Shown here in pieces: positions 23,929 to 32,129 of a stretch of DNA of 64,000 nucleotides. Every line of letters begins with the position of its first letter. Position 1 is the stretch's first letter. A program made the position numbers and the translations under genes. The notes under the pieces were generated by a model. That model saw only the letters and a program-made list of their open reading frames with translations, was not told the DNA's origin and searched no databases. The stretch covers positions 3,100,001-3,164,000 of the forward strand of contig OZ241738.1 of NCBI GenBank assembly GCA_965200925.1, in the 5' to 3' direction. Source of the stretch: WTGU01 sp965200925. Lineage in GTDB: Bacteria > Pseudomonadota > Alphaproteobacteria > UBA828.

Positions 23929-25335
23929 CTACGGCGTGGGGCCGATCATCTTCGCCGGGTCCACCCAGGCGTCGAAATCGGCCTCGTCGACCAGCCCGAG
24001 CGCGCGCGCGGCCCGCTTCAGGGTGATGCCTTCGGCGTGAGCCTTCTTGGCGATCCGGGCCGCGTTGTCGTAGCCGATATGGGGGTTCAACGCGGTCACG
24101 AGCATCAGCGATTCGTGCAGGAGCCGTTCGATCCGCGCCCGGTTCGCCTCGATTCCGGCGACGCAATTGTCGGCGAAGCTGCGCGCGCCGTCGGCGATCA
24201 GCCGGATCGACTGCAACAGGTTGTAGATCATCACCGGCTTGAAGACGTTGAGCTCGAAGTGCCCGCTCGCACCGGCGACCGACACCGCGACGTGGTTGCC
24301 CATGACCTGCGCCGCGACCATGGTCAGGGCCTCCGATTGCGTCGGGTTGACCTTGCCCGGCATGATCGAGGAGCCGGGCTCGTTCGCCGGAAGGTCGAGC
24401 TCGCCCAGGCCGCAGCGCGGGCCCGACGCGAGGAAGCGCACGTCGTTGGCGATCTTCATGAGACTGGCGGCGACGGTGTTGAGCGCGCCGGACATTTCCA
24501 CCACCGCGTCGTGCGCGGCGATCGCCTCGAACTTGTTGCCGGCGGTCTCGAAGGGAAGGCCGGTGAGCGCCGCGACCTCGGCCGCGAAGCGCCGGTCGAA
24601 CCCGGCCGCGGCGTTGAGGCCCGTGCCCACGGCGGTGCCGCCCTGGGCGAGCGCGCGGAGCCTGGGCAGGGCGGCCTCGATGCGCGCGATCCCGTGTTCG
24701 ACCTGCGCCGCGTAGCCGGAGAACTCCTGGCCCAGCGTGAGCGGCGTCGCGTCCTGGAGGTGGGTCCGCCCGATCTTGACGATCCCGTCGAACGCGCGCG
24801 ATTTCCCGGCGAGCGCCTGCCGCAGATGGTCGAGCGCCGGCAGCAGCGCATGGTGGCACTGCTCGACGGCGGCGATGTGCATCGCGGTGGGGAAGGTGTC
24901 GTTCGACGACTGGCAGAGGTTGACGTGGTCGTTGGGATGGACGGGCGTCTTGCCGCCCATCGGCGCGCCGAGGAGCTGGCAGGCGCGGTTGGCGATCACC
25001 TCGTTGCAGTTCATGTTGCTCTGCGTGCCCGAGCCCGTCTGCCAGACGACGAGCGGGAAATGGTCATCGAGGGCGCCGGAGACGACCTCGTCCGCCGCCC
25101 GTTCGATCGTCGCGCCCAGCTTCGGATCGAGCAGGCCGAGGGCGACGTTCACCCGCGCCGCGGCCTTCTTGACCAGGCCGAGCGCGCGGATCAGCGGCGC
25201 CGGCAGGCGTTCGCCGCCGATCTTGAAGTTTCGCAGGCTGCGCTGCGTCTGCGCGCCCCAATAGGCATCGGCCGGCACATCGATGGCGCCGATCGAGTCC
25301 GTTTCCCGCCGGGTCTTCGTCGCTGTCTCCGTCAT
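23929..25335 (-). CDS. fumC: Class II fumarate hydratase
   Basis: A 468-residue fumarase C that interconverts fumarate and malate in the TCA cycle without an Fe-S cluster. It begins with RRETDSIGAIDVPADAYWGAQTQRS, contains WQTGSGTQSNMNCNEVIANRA and the catalytic-loop signature GSSIMPGKVNPTQSEA at about residues 320-335, and has HPNDHVNLCQSSNDTFPT and TALNPHIGYDNAA. Length and motifs are standard. Its 3' end faces the aminopeptidase gene with 10 bp between the stops, and it is divergent from the SDR gene at 25410. Confidence 0.97.
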   Translation of the reverse strand: MTETATKTRRETDSIGAIDVPADAYWGAQTQRSLRNFKIGGERLPAPLIRALGLVKKAAARVNVALGLLDPKLGATIERAADEVVSGALDDHFPLVVWQTGSGTQSNMNCNEVIANRACQLLGAPMGGKTPVHPNDHVNLCQSSNDTFPTAMHIAAVEQCHHALLPALDHLRQALAGKSRAFDGIVKIGRTHLQDATPLTLGQEFSGYAAQVEHGIARIEAALPRLRALAQGGTAVGTGLNAAAGFDRRFAAEVAALTGLPFETAGNKFEAIAAHDAVVEMSGALNTVAASLMKIANDVRFLASGPRCGLGELDLPANEPGSSIMPGKVNPTQSEALTMVAAQVMGNHVAVSVAGASGHFELNVFKPVMIYNLLQSIRLIADGARSFADNCVAGIEANRARIERLLHESLMLVTALNPHIGYDNAARIAKKAHAEGITLKRAARALGLVDEADFDAWVDPAKMIGPTP

Positions 25336-25409
25336 GGCCTCGCCGCTCCCGTTCGCCGCCGGGTTCCTTTACCATGGCGCCGCCCGCGAGAACGACCCGC
25401 GAGGGTGCG

Positions 25410-26183
25410 ATGCCGTCCGCTCCTCCGCAAAGGGCGATGGTCACCGGCGCCAGCCGCAGCATCGGCCGCGCCGTCGCCGAGCGCTTCCACGCGGCCGGCG
25501 CGAAGGTCCACGTCTGCTGCCTGACGGCCGCCAGCCTGGACGCCGTGCTCGGCGCCAATCCGGGCATGTCGGGCAGCGTCGCCGACGTGGGCTCGAGCGA
25601 GGCGGTCGCCCGCTGGTTCGACGAAGGGCTGGCCGCGTTGGGCGGGATCGACGTCCTGGTCAACAACGCCGGCATCGGCGGGCCGCGGGCGCCGATCGAG
25701 GAGGTCGCCGACGCCGACTGGCACCGCCTGATCGACGTCAATCTCCACAGCGCGTTCTACTGCATCAAGCGCGCCGTGCCGCCGATGAAGGCGCAGGGCG
25801 CAGGCGCGATCGTCAACATTTCGACCGCCTCGACGCGGGTCGGCCTGCCGCTGCGCACGCCCTACGTCGCCTCGAAACGGGCCATGGAGGGGATGACGAC
25901 CAATCTGGCGCGGGAGCTCGGCCCCTTCGGCATCCGCTGCAACGCGATCCTGCCGGGCCTCATCGACAACCCGCGCGGCCGCGCCCTGGTCGCGCATCTG
26001 GCGGAAAAGCGGAAGCAGACGGTCGCGGAGGCGGAGGCGCGCTATCTGGGCCACATCTCGATGCGCACCTACATCGCTCCGGAGGAAGTCGCCGACGCCG
26101 CGTTCTTCCTCGCCTCCGACGCGACGCGCCACGTCACCGGCCAGCTGCTCGGAGTCTGCGGCAATCTCGAGTGGGAGGAATAG
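25410..26183 (+). CDS. Short-chain dehydrogenase/reductase
   Basis: A 257-residue classical SDR oxidoreductase. The cofactor motif is MVTGASRSIGRAVAERF (TGxxxxxG), the NNAGIGGP motif follows near residue 85, and the catalytic residues are in IVNISTASTRVG (Ser) and YVASKRAME (Tyr-x-x-x-Lys). RxNAILPGLIDNPRGRA forms the substrate loop. The lack of an acidic residue after the second strand would fit NADP preference, but this is weak. The ATG at 25410 with a GAGGG ribosome binding site is preferred over an in-frame ATG at 25374. The substrate is unknown. The next gene, sspB, converges on it with 9 bp between stops. Confidence 0.88.
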   Translation: MPSAPPQRAMVTGASRSIGRAVAERFHAAGAKVHVCCLTAASLDAVLGANPGMSGSVADVGSSEAVARWFDEGLAALGGIDVLVNNAGIGGPRAPIEEVADADWHRLIDVNLHSAFYCIKRAVPPMKAQGAGAIVNISTASTRVGLPLRTPYVASKRAMEGMTTNLARELGPFGIRCNAILPGLIDNPRGRALVAHLAEKRKQTVAEAEARYLGHISMRTYIAPEEVADAAFFLASDATRHVTGQLLGVCGNLEWEE

Positions 26184-26192
26184 CGGCGGCGA

Positions 26193-26669
26193 TCATTTCT
26201 TGCGGAAGCGGTCGAGCGCCACCACCTCGGCGCCGCCTTCGCCGGGCGTGGCCGCGGGCGCGGCGGCCCCGGAGTCCGGCCCCTCGGCCGGGGCGGCAGG
26301 CGTCCCGTCCCGCTTGGCCGGGCGGAATTGCAGGGCGAACTTCACCGCCGGGTCGGCGTAGCTCGTGAGCGCGGCGAAGGGCACCTCGAGGCGATGCCCC
26401 ACCTTGCCGAAGCTCAGGGTGACGGTGAAGCGGTCGTCCTCCACTTCGAGGCCCCAGAACTGGTGCTGCAACACGATGGTCAACTCGTCCGGGTAACGCG
26501 CGCGCAGCGAATCAGGGACGTCGACGCCGGGCGCGTCCGTGCGAAGGGTGATGTAGGCGTGGTGCGTGCCGGGCCAGCCGCCCGCCGCGGCCTTGCGCAG
26601 GGCCTCGCGGACGACGCCGCGGAGCGCGTGTTCGACCAGCCTGTCGTAGCCGATGAGGTCCTTGCCCAT
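26193..26669 (-). CDS. sspB: SspB-like ClpXP protease adaptor
   Basis: A 158-residue adaptor that tethers ssrA-tagged proteins to ClpX. The alphaproteobacterial N terminus (DLIGYDRLVEHALRGVVREAL) is followed by the beta-sandwich core with HAYITLRTDAPGVDVPDSLRA, IVLQHQFWGLEVEDDRFTVT and a VPFAALTSYADPAVKFALQF strand. A low-complexity linker rich in alanine and proline leads to the short basic C terminus VVALDRFRKK, the expected ClpX-docking tail. The ATG at 26669 begins the homologous region; the longer frame would run into the tmRNA gene. The tmRNA that produces the tags recognised by this protein lies immediately upstream on the same strand. Confidence 0.93.
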   Translation of the reverse strand: MGKDLIGYDRLVEHALRGVVREALRKAAAGGWPGTHHAYITLRTDAPGVDVPDSLRARYPDELTIVLQHQFWGLEVEDDRFTVTLSFGKVGHRLEVPFAALTSYADPAVKFALQFRPAKRDGTPAAPAEGPDSGAAAPAATPGEGGAEVVALDRFRKK

Positions 26670-26699
26670 GCCCGCTGCCCGCCCGCGCGAGTGGGGGGC

Positions 26700-26950
26700 T
26701 TCTGTTGCCCGGCGCCCCCCGAGCCGCGCTTGCCTAAGCGATGCTAGGCAGCGAGTGCGACCTCGTTGTCGTTCGCACCTCTGTGGTGGCCCGATAACGG
26801 CGGTACCATGCCGGGCGAAGACCGCACCTTTACCACGCACGTCGATCCTGGTTCGCCCCCATGGTGGAGGCGCCGGGTACTGCCCCCGGGTCCGCTACGC
26901 TTATTCCGAACGGCGTTTATCGCCATAGCCGACGGCGAACCGCCAGCACC
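26700..26950 (-). ncRNA. ssrA: Permuted (two-piece) tmRNA
   Basis: Read on the minus strand, an acceptor piece comes first: T arm CCGGG-GGCAGTA-CCCGG, acceptor strand CGCCTCC and ACCA (26862-26872). After a single T comes the coding piece, starting GGGGGCG (26860-26854), which pairs with CGCCTCC through six Watson-Crick pairs and one G-U. Next is AACCAGGATCGACG, the usual tmRNA 5' region. The tag reading frame at 26776-26744 encodes ANDNEVALAA and a TAG stop, which sits in the hairpin GCCTA...TTAGGC. The ANDN start and ALAA end match alphaproteobacterial tags. Outer limits are approximate. It rescues stalled ribosomes and marks products for ClpXP. Confidence 0.9.
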
Positions 26951-27062
26951 CCCAACATAGGGCATCCCGGCCCCCATTGGAAGCCCGCCCGCCGCAGGCC
27001 GCGCGACTTTTTCCACCGCCTGCGGACAGAGGCGGCAGTCCCCGCGTGAAAACCCGCGTTCG

Positions 27063-27599
27063 TCAGCGGTTTGCCGGCGCCAGCGGGTTTCGGGCAGCCG
27101 GGCGGCGCAGGAGGATGTGGACGATTTCGTAGTGCGCTACCGGCTCGTCGCGCTGGTTGCGGACTTCGTAGGCGATGCGCAGGTAGCCGCGGTCGGCCTT
27201 GGAGCGCGAGGGGCGCGCTTCAGCGACGGTCGCGACCACGTGGATGGTATCGCCCGGCCGCACCGGCCGGTAGAAGCGCACCGCGTCGATCCCCGGCCCG
27301 CCGATGCAGGCGCGGTCGATCACACCGAGCCGGTAGAACAGGCGGAAGCCCAGGGCCATCGTCTGGAAGCCGCTGGCGATCAGGCCGCCATAGGGCCCTT
27401 CCGCCGCGGCGCGCGGGTCGGTATGGATCGGCTGCGGGTCGTAGCGGCGGGCGAAGGCAACGACCTCCGCCTCGCTCAGGGTCGTTCCGCCCGAGACGAA
27501 ACGCTCGCCCGCCGCGAAATCCTCGAAATAGCGCGCGCCCGCCGCGCCGTCGTCAGAGTGTCGGATTGTCGATCTCGAGGCCGTAGAGCATCCGCCCAT
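27063..27599 (-). CDS. MaoC-like dehydratase (hot-dog fold)
   Basis: A protein of up to 178 residues of the MaoC/(R)-specific enoyl-CoA hydratase family. The core opens with RYFEDFAAGERFVSGG, continues with the hydratase helix FARRYDPQPIHTDPRAA (the Asp and His of the D-x-x-P-x-H motif) and GLIASGFQTMAL, and ends in strands including DAVRFYRPVRPGDTIHV. The only usual start codon in frame is the ATG at 27599, which would overlap the upstream flavin oxygenase gene by 47 bp; the family homology begins only after that overlap, so the true start is uncertain. Probably co-transcribed with the oxygenase. Confidence 0.85.
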   Translation of the reverse strand: MGGCSTASRSTIRHSDDGAAGARYFEDFAAGERFVSGGTTLSEAEVVAFARRYDPQPIHTDPRAAAEGPYGGLIASGFQTMALGFRLFYRLGVIDRACIGGPGIDAVRFYRPVRPGDTIHVVATVAEARPSRSKADRGYLRIAYEVRNQRDEPVAHYEIVHILLRRPAARNPLAPANR

Positions 27600-28707
27600 A
27601 GGTCGTGAAGTTCACGTCCTTGTTCTGGGTGAAGTGCTGGTTGGCGACCATCATGTCGGTATAGAGATTGCCGATCTCGCTGGCGCTGTAGACGCTGGCG
27701 GCGCCCGACAGGTCCCAGACCGTCCGGGAGGCGTCCATGGCGAGGTTGCCGGCATAGGTCGCAAGCGCGCGGCAGCGGGCGCGCTCCTCCAGGCTCGGGC
27801 GGCGCGCGTCATGGGCGATGGCGCTCATCTCGTCGGCGGCGAGCTTCAGGATGCGCTTGGCGCAATCGACGGCGCAGCGGGATTCGGCGAAGCGGATGTG
27901 CTGCGAGGCGAAGGCGGACACGTCCCTCTCCGCCATGATCGAGCCCTTCCTGCGGGCGATCGCGTTGTATTCGCCCACGATTTCCAGCGCGATGCCGACC
28001 GCGCCGCTGGTGATGCCGATGCCGAAGATCGGATAGCTCGGCAGGGCGTAGAACGGCCGCTCCCGCCAGTGGCCGCCCGGCGATTCGCCGCCGCGCAGCG
28101 CCTCCATCGACAGCGCCCGGCGCGCCGGCACGAAGCGCTCCTCGAGCCGGACATGGTTGGTGCCGCTGCCCCGCAGGCCGAGGGCGTGCCAAGTGTCCTC
28201 GATCTCGACCTCCTCCCGTTTCATCAGGAAGTGGCGATGGGTCTCGTGCTGCCCGGCTTGGCCCTCCTCGTAGCCCGAGACGATGCACCAGTCGCAGGTA
28301 TCGACGCCGGTGACGAAGGGCCAGCGCCCGCTCACCCGGTAGCCGCCGTCGGCCTTCGCGTAGCGGCCGAGGCTCTGGATGAGGATGCCGGCGACCAGAT
28401 TCTTCGGGTCGTCGCCCCAGACTTCGTCCTGCGTCTCGCGCGGCCATTGGGCGACCATGAAGGCGTGGATGACGTATTGCACCGCCGCCCAGCCGGTGGA
28501 GCCGCAGGCGGCGCCGACCGCGGCGACGGCGTCGACGACGTCGGCGAGCGGCCCGCCGGCCCCGCCATAGGCCGGGGGTTGCAACAGGCGCGCGACGCCC
28601 GACTCCCGGATCAGCGCGCGGGCCTCCGGCAACACCTTGCGGTTCTCCCGCGTGTCGTTCCGCCGCTCCCGAAGCAGGGGCAGGAGGTCGCCCAGTTCAA
28701 CCCGCAT
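27553..28707 (-). CDS. Acyl-CoA dehydrogenase-fold flavin-dependent monooxygenase (group D type)
   Basis: A 384-residue paralogue of the protein at 10937-12127. Shared features are the helical N domain (ALIRESGVARLLQPPAYGG), YRVSGRWPFVTGVDTCDWCIVSG, TWHALGLRGSGTNHVRLEERFVPA, and a C terminus rich in helices (VWDLSGAASVYSASEIGNLY). These point to oxygenases that use externally reduced flavin rather than true acyl-CoA dehydrogenases. No reductase partner is adjacent. It is followed on the same strand by a MaoC-like gene that overlaps its end; divergent genes for an SDR and a CoA-transferase lie upstream, suggesting a degradative cluster for an unknown CoA-linked or cyclic compound. Confidence 0.82.
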   Translation of the reverse strand: MRVELGDLLPLLRERRNDTRENRKVLPEARALIRESGVARLLQPPAYGGAGGPLADVVDAVAAVGAACGSTGWAAVQYVIHAFMVAQWPRETQDEVWGDDPKNLVAGILIQSLGRYAKADGGYRVSGRWPFVTGVDTCDWCIVSGYEEGQAGQHETHRHFLMKREEVEIEDTWHALGLRGSGTNHVRLEERFVPARRALSMEALRGGESPGGHWRERPFYALPSYPIFGIGITSGAVGIALEIVGEYNAIARRKGSIMAERDVSAFASQHIRFAESRCAVDCAKRILKLAADEMSAIAHDARRPSLEERARCRALATYAGNLAMDASRTVWDLSGAASVYSASEIGNLYTDMMVANQHFTQNKDVNFTTYGRMLYGLEIDNPTL

Positions 28708-28915
28708 GGCTCGCCTTCATGGCTCGTCGGAAGGAACGTCCGGTCCTGCCGCCCGCGGCGCGCAGAATACCCGGGCGCCGCCGCCGACGGCAATTCGGCC
28801 TTCCCCGCCCGCCGGCCTTCCCGCCCGCGCGCCGCGCACCGGAAAGGCGCGCTTTCGCCGTGCGGGGCGGCGCCGGTTTCGATTATCCTTGCCCGGAAAC
28901 GACGCGGAGGACGGG

Positions 28916-29641
28916 ATGGGCAGGACGGCGGCGGTGATCGGGGTCGGGGCGAGCGAGGGGCTGGGTGCGGCGCTCTGCCGCATGGCGGCGCGGGAAGGGC
29001 TGCACGTCTTCGTGGGCGGGCGCAGCGGGGCGAAGATCGAGGCGGTCGCCCAGGCGATTCGCGCCGCGGGCGGGGAGGCCACGGCGGTCGCCGCCGACAC
29101 CACCGACGAGGCATCGGTCGCGGCCTTCGTCGCGGCGGCGGAGCGCGAAGGGCCGCTCGACCTCGCGGTCTTCAACGCCGGCAACAACATGCCGGGGGAC
29201 GTCCTGGAGATGGAGGCGGGCTATTTCGAGGCCTGCTGGCGGATCGGCTGCTTCGGCGGCTTCCTGTTCTGCCGCGAGGCGCTGCGCCGCATGGCGCCCC
29301 GGGGCGCGGGCACGCTGCTGCTCACGGGGGCGAGCGCGTCCTTGCGCGGGAAGCCCGGCTTCGCCGCCTTCACCGCCGCCAAGGCGGGCCTGCGCGCCCT
29401 CGGCCAGAGCCTCGCCCGCGAGTTCGGTCCGCGCGGCATCCACGTGGCCCATGTCGTGGTGGACGGCGGCATCGACGGCGCGCGCATCAAGGCCCGCGCC
29501 CCGCAGTTCGTCGAGAAGGTGGGCGCGGGCGGGCTGATCGGCCTGGACGGCCTCGCCGAGGCGTACCGCTTCCTCTACCGCCAGCCGCGCAGCGCCTGGA
29601 GCCAGGAGCTCGACCTGCGCACCCACAAGGAGCCGTTTTGA
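28916..29641 (+). CDS. SDR family oxidoreductase
   Basis: A 241-residue SDR. The glycine-rich cofactor motif is VIGVGASEGLGAALCR, an atypical variant lacking the usual TG. NAGNNMPGDV is the NNAG-equivalent, and LLLTGASASLRGKPGFAAFTAAKAG carries the catalytic region, where phenylalanine (FTAAK) replaces the usual tyrosine of YxxxK. Loss of this tyrosine means classic dehydrogenase chemistry is doubtful, though a group of such SDRs (often annotated as glucose 1-dehydrogenase-like) shares it. The ATG at 28916 has the ribosome binding site CGGAGGACGGG. The stop overlaps the TTG start of the CoA-transferase gene, so the two are coupled. Confidence 0.85.
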   Translation: MGRTAAVIGVGASEGLGAALCRMAAREGLHVFVGGRSGAKIEAVAQAIRAAGGEATAVAADTTDEASVAAFVAAAEREGPLDLAVFNAGNNMPGDVLEMEAGYFEACWRIGCFGGFLFCREALRRMAPRGAGTLLLTGASASLRGKPGFAAFTAAKAGLRALGQSLAREFGPRGIHVAHVVVDGGIDGARIKARAPQFVEKVGAGGLIGLDGLAEAYRFLYRQPRSAWSQELDLRTHKEPF

Positions 29642-30843
29642 CGGCACCGCCGCTCGCCGGCGTCCGCGTCATCGATCTCGCGACCTTCATCGCGGGGCCG
29701 TTCACGGCCGCCGTGCTGGGCGAGTTCGGCGCCGAGGTGATCAAGGTCGAACAGCCGGGAAGCGGCGACCCGCTGCGTCGGTTCGGCAGCCCCAGCCGGC
29801 GGGGCGACGGCTACGCCTGGCTCTCCGAGCAGCGCAACAAGAAATCGGTTACCCTCGACCTCCGCCACCCCGCCGGCGCCGCCCTGCTCAAGCGCCTGGC
29901 CGCCGAGGCGGACGTCCTGTGCGAGAATTTCCGCCCCGGCACGTTGGAGAAATGGGGCCTCGGGCCGGAGGCGCTGGCGACCGTCAACCCCGGCCTGATC
30001 CTGGTGCGCATCTCCGGCTACGGCCAGACCGGCCCCTATCGGGACCGGCCGGGCTTCGCCCGCATCGCCCACGCCTTCGGCGGGCTCGCGCATCTGACCG
30101 GGGTTCCGGGCGGGCCGCCGCTGACGCCCGGGTCGACCTCGCTCGCCGACTACATCTCCGGCCTCTACGGCGCCGTCGGCGCATTGCTCGCGCTGCGCGC
30201 CCGGGAGCGGGACGGGGCCGGCGGGCAGACGATCGACGTGGCGCTCTACGAATCGATCTTCCGCGTCCTCGACGAGATGGCGCCGCTCTACGCCGCCACC
30301 GGCTTCGTCCGCCCGCGCCTCGGGGCGATGACGAGCAACGTCTGCCCGCACGGCCATTTCGAATGCGGCGACGGCGGCTGGGTGGCGATCGCCTGCACCA
30401 GCGACAAGATGTGGCGGCGCATGGCCGCGCTGCTCGGCCGGGAGTCGCTCGGCGCGGACGAACGCTACGCCACCAGCACCGCGCGGGTGGAGAACCGGGA
30501 CGAGGTCGAGGCCATGGTCGCCGCCTTCACGCTCTCCTTCCCGCGCGACCGGGTGGTGGAGACCTGCAACGAGGGCGGCGTGCCGACGGCGCCGGTCTAT
30601 TCCATCGCCGACATCTTCAAGGACCCGCATTATCGGGCGCGGGGGACGATCAAGGAGGCGGTGGAGCCGGAAACCGGCGAGCGCGTCCACGTGCCGAACG
30701 TCCTGCCGGCGCTCTCCGCGACGCCGGGCCGTCTCGAGAGCTTGGGCCCCCGGCTCGGCGCCCACAACGACGCGGTCTATGGCGGCCTGCTCGGCCTCTC
30801 TGCGGACGAGCGCGCGGCGCTGCGGGAAAAAGGCGTGATCTGA
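29638..30843 (+). CDS. CoA-transferase family III (CaiB/BaiF type)
   Basis: A 401-residue family III CoA-transferase, which moves CoA between acyl-CoA and a free acid by way of an aspartyl thioester. The N terminus reads LAGVRVIDLATFIAGPFTAAVLGEFGAEVIKVE, the classic family opening. The catalytic aspartate should be in the region after ISGYGQTGPYRDRPGF and before GLAHLTG, and GEGQTIDVALYESIF-like sequence (here GGQTIDVALYESIF) follows. The start is a TTG at 29638 overlapping the SDR stop as TTGA. Acyl specificity is unknown. Together with the divergent oxygenase and MaoC genes it suggests a CoA-dependent catabolic pathway. Confidence 0.92.
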   Translation: MTAPPLAGVRVIDLATFIAGPFTAAVLGEFGAEVIKVEQPGSGDPLRRFGSPSRRGDGYAWLSEQRNKKSVTLDLRHPAGAALLKRLAAEADVLCENFRPGTLEKWGLGPEALATVNPGLILVRISGYGQTGPYRDRPGFARIAHAFGGLAHLTGVPGGPPLTPGSTSLADYISGLYGAVGALLALRARERDGAGGQTIDVALYESIFRVLDEMAPLYAATGFVRPRLGAMTSNVCPHGHFECGDGGWVAIACTSDKMWRRMAALLGRESLGADERYATSTARVENRDEVEAMVAAFTLSFPRDRVVETCNEGGVPTAPVYSIADIFKDPHYRARGTIKEAVEPETGERVHVPNVLPALSATPGRLESLGPRLGAHNDAVYGGLLGLSADERAALREKGVI

Positions 30844-30865
30844 AGCGGCGCGCCGCGGGCGCCGT

Positions 30866-32035
30866 TCACGCCGGCGGGGCGATTCCCTCGCGGGTCTCGG
30901 CCAGCATGAGGTCGACCACGGCGCGCAGGGCGTCTTCCTCGCTCGCCCCGTCCAGCCGGCGAAGGCGGAACTCGTCCACCTGCCGGTCGGCGGCGCCGCC
31001 CTCGTGGATGATGGCGCGCACGCGGGCGATCTCGTCGGCGCAGCCCATGGCCCGGGCGTCCTCGGCGAGCGCGGCCACCAGGCGCACCGCGTAGTCCTCG
31101 ATGTCCACCCGCCCACCGCCGTCCTCGTGGTCGCCGAAGAACGCGAGCACGCCGTAGCGCTGGGCGAGCCAGCGGTTCTCGACGATGATCTCCGTCGGCG
31201 GCTCGGGCGGCAGCGCTCCTTCCCGGTCCCGCCGCAGCAGGTACCGGACGAGGCAGGCGTAGAGCGCCGCGAGACTCACCGCGTCCTCGAGGCGCGGGCA
31301 GACGTCGCAGCTCCGCATCTCCACCGTCGGGAAGGCGTGGGAGGGGCGGATGTCCCACCAGATGAAGCTGCCGTCCTCGATCGACCCCATGCGCCGGTAG
31401 TCGTCCACCAGCCGGTCGTATTCGGCCCGCGAGCGCAGCGGGCCGGGAATGCCGGAGCGCGGCAGCGTGCCGATGATGTTGGGCCGGTAGGACTTGAAGC
31501 CCGTCTCGCGCCCGGCGTCGAAGGGCGAGGACGCGGACAGCGCGAGCAGCAGGGGGAGGTAGCGCCGCGCCGCGGTCATCACCCGGATGCGGGAATCCGG
31601 ATCGCCGAACCCGGCGTGGACGTGCATCCCGCCGACGAGAAACCGCCGCACGGTTTCCTGCAAGGCGACCGTGGCCTGCCGGTAGCGCTCCTTGGGCGTG
31701 ATCACCTGCGTTCGCCACGACGCGAAGGGATGGGTGGAGACGGCCAGGGCCGCGGCCCCGTGTTTCTCCGCCGCCGCGACGACCAGCCCGCGGGTCTCGC
31801 GCAGCGCCGCGCGCAACTCGGCAATCGAGCCGCAGACCCGGGTGTTGGTCTCGATCTGCGCGCGCAGCAGTTCCGGCACGATCTTGTGCGGCCCGCGGTT
31901 CCGCTCGCACTCCTCGAAGATGCGCGGATCCGGCTCGGCCAGGATGTCGCGGGTCTCCGGATCGACGAGGAAGAATTCCTCCTCGACGCCGAGCGTGATC
32001 GCGAGGGTGTCGTCGTCGCTTTCGTCCGCCGCCAT
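30866..32035 (-). CDS. Carboxylate-amine ligase, YbdK/GCS2 family
   Basis: A 389-residue member of the glutamate-cysteine ligase 2 family. It opens with ITLGVEEEFFLVDPETRD, which contains the conserved GxEEEF metal site, and continues with LLRAQIETNTRVC, ALAVSTHPFASWRTQ and the GGMHVHAGFGDPDSRIRVM histidine motif. The central SSPFDAGRETGFKSYR stretch and HAFPTVEMRSCDVCP near residue 240 are also family hallmarks. E. coli YbdK has weak glutamate-cysteine ligase activity, and the physiological role of this subgroup is not settled. The ATG at 32035 (MAADESDDD) precedes the conserved core; upstream methionines in frame give an arginine-rich leader. Confidence 0.9.
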   Translation of the reverse strand: MAADESDDDTLAITLGVEEEFFLVDPETRDILAEPDPRIFEECERNRGPHKIVPELLRAQIETNTRVCGSIAELRAALRETRGLVVAAAEKHGAAALAVSTHPFASWRTQVITPKERYRQATVALQETVRRFLVGGMHVHAGFGDPDSRIRVMTAARRYLPLLLALSASSPFDAGRETGFKSYRPNIIGTLPRSGIPGPLRSRAEYDRLVDDYRRMGSIEDGSFIWWDIRPSHAFPTVEMRSCDVCPRLEDAVSLAALYACLVRYLLRRDREGALPPEPPTEIIVENRWLAQRYGVLAFFGDHEDGGGRVDIEDYAVRLVAALAEDARAMGCADEIARVRAIIHEGGAADRQVDEFRLRRLDGASEEDALRAVVDLMLAETREGIAPPA

Positions 32036-32129
32036 CGCGCTTCGCCTCCGCTCGCCGTTTCGCCGCTCCCCGCCCGGCGCGCCGCCCATCATAGAACATG
32101 CCCGCCGAACGGTCTTTGCGGTGCGCCGG

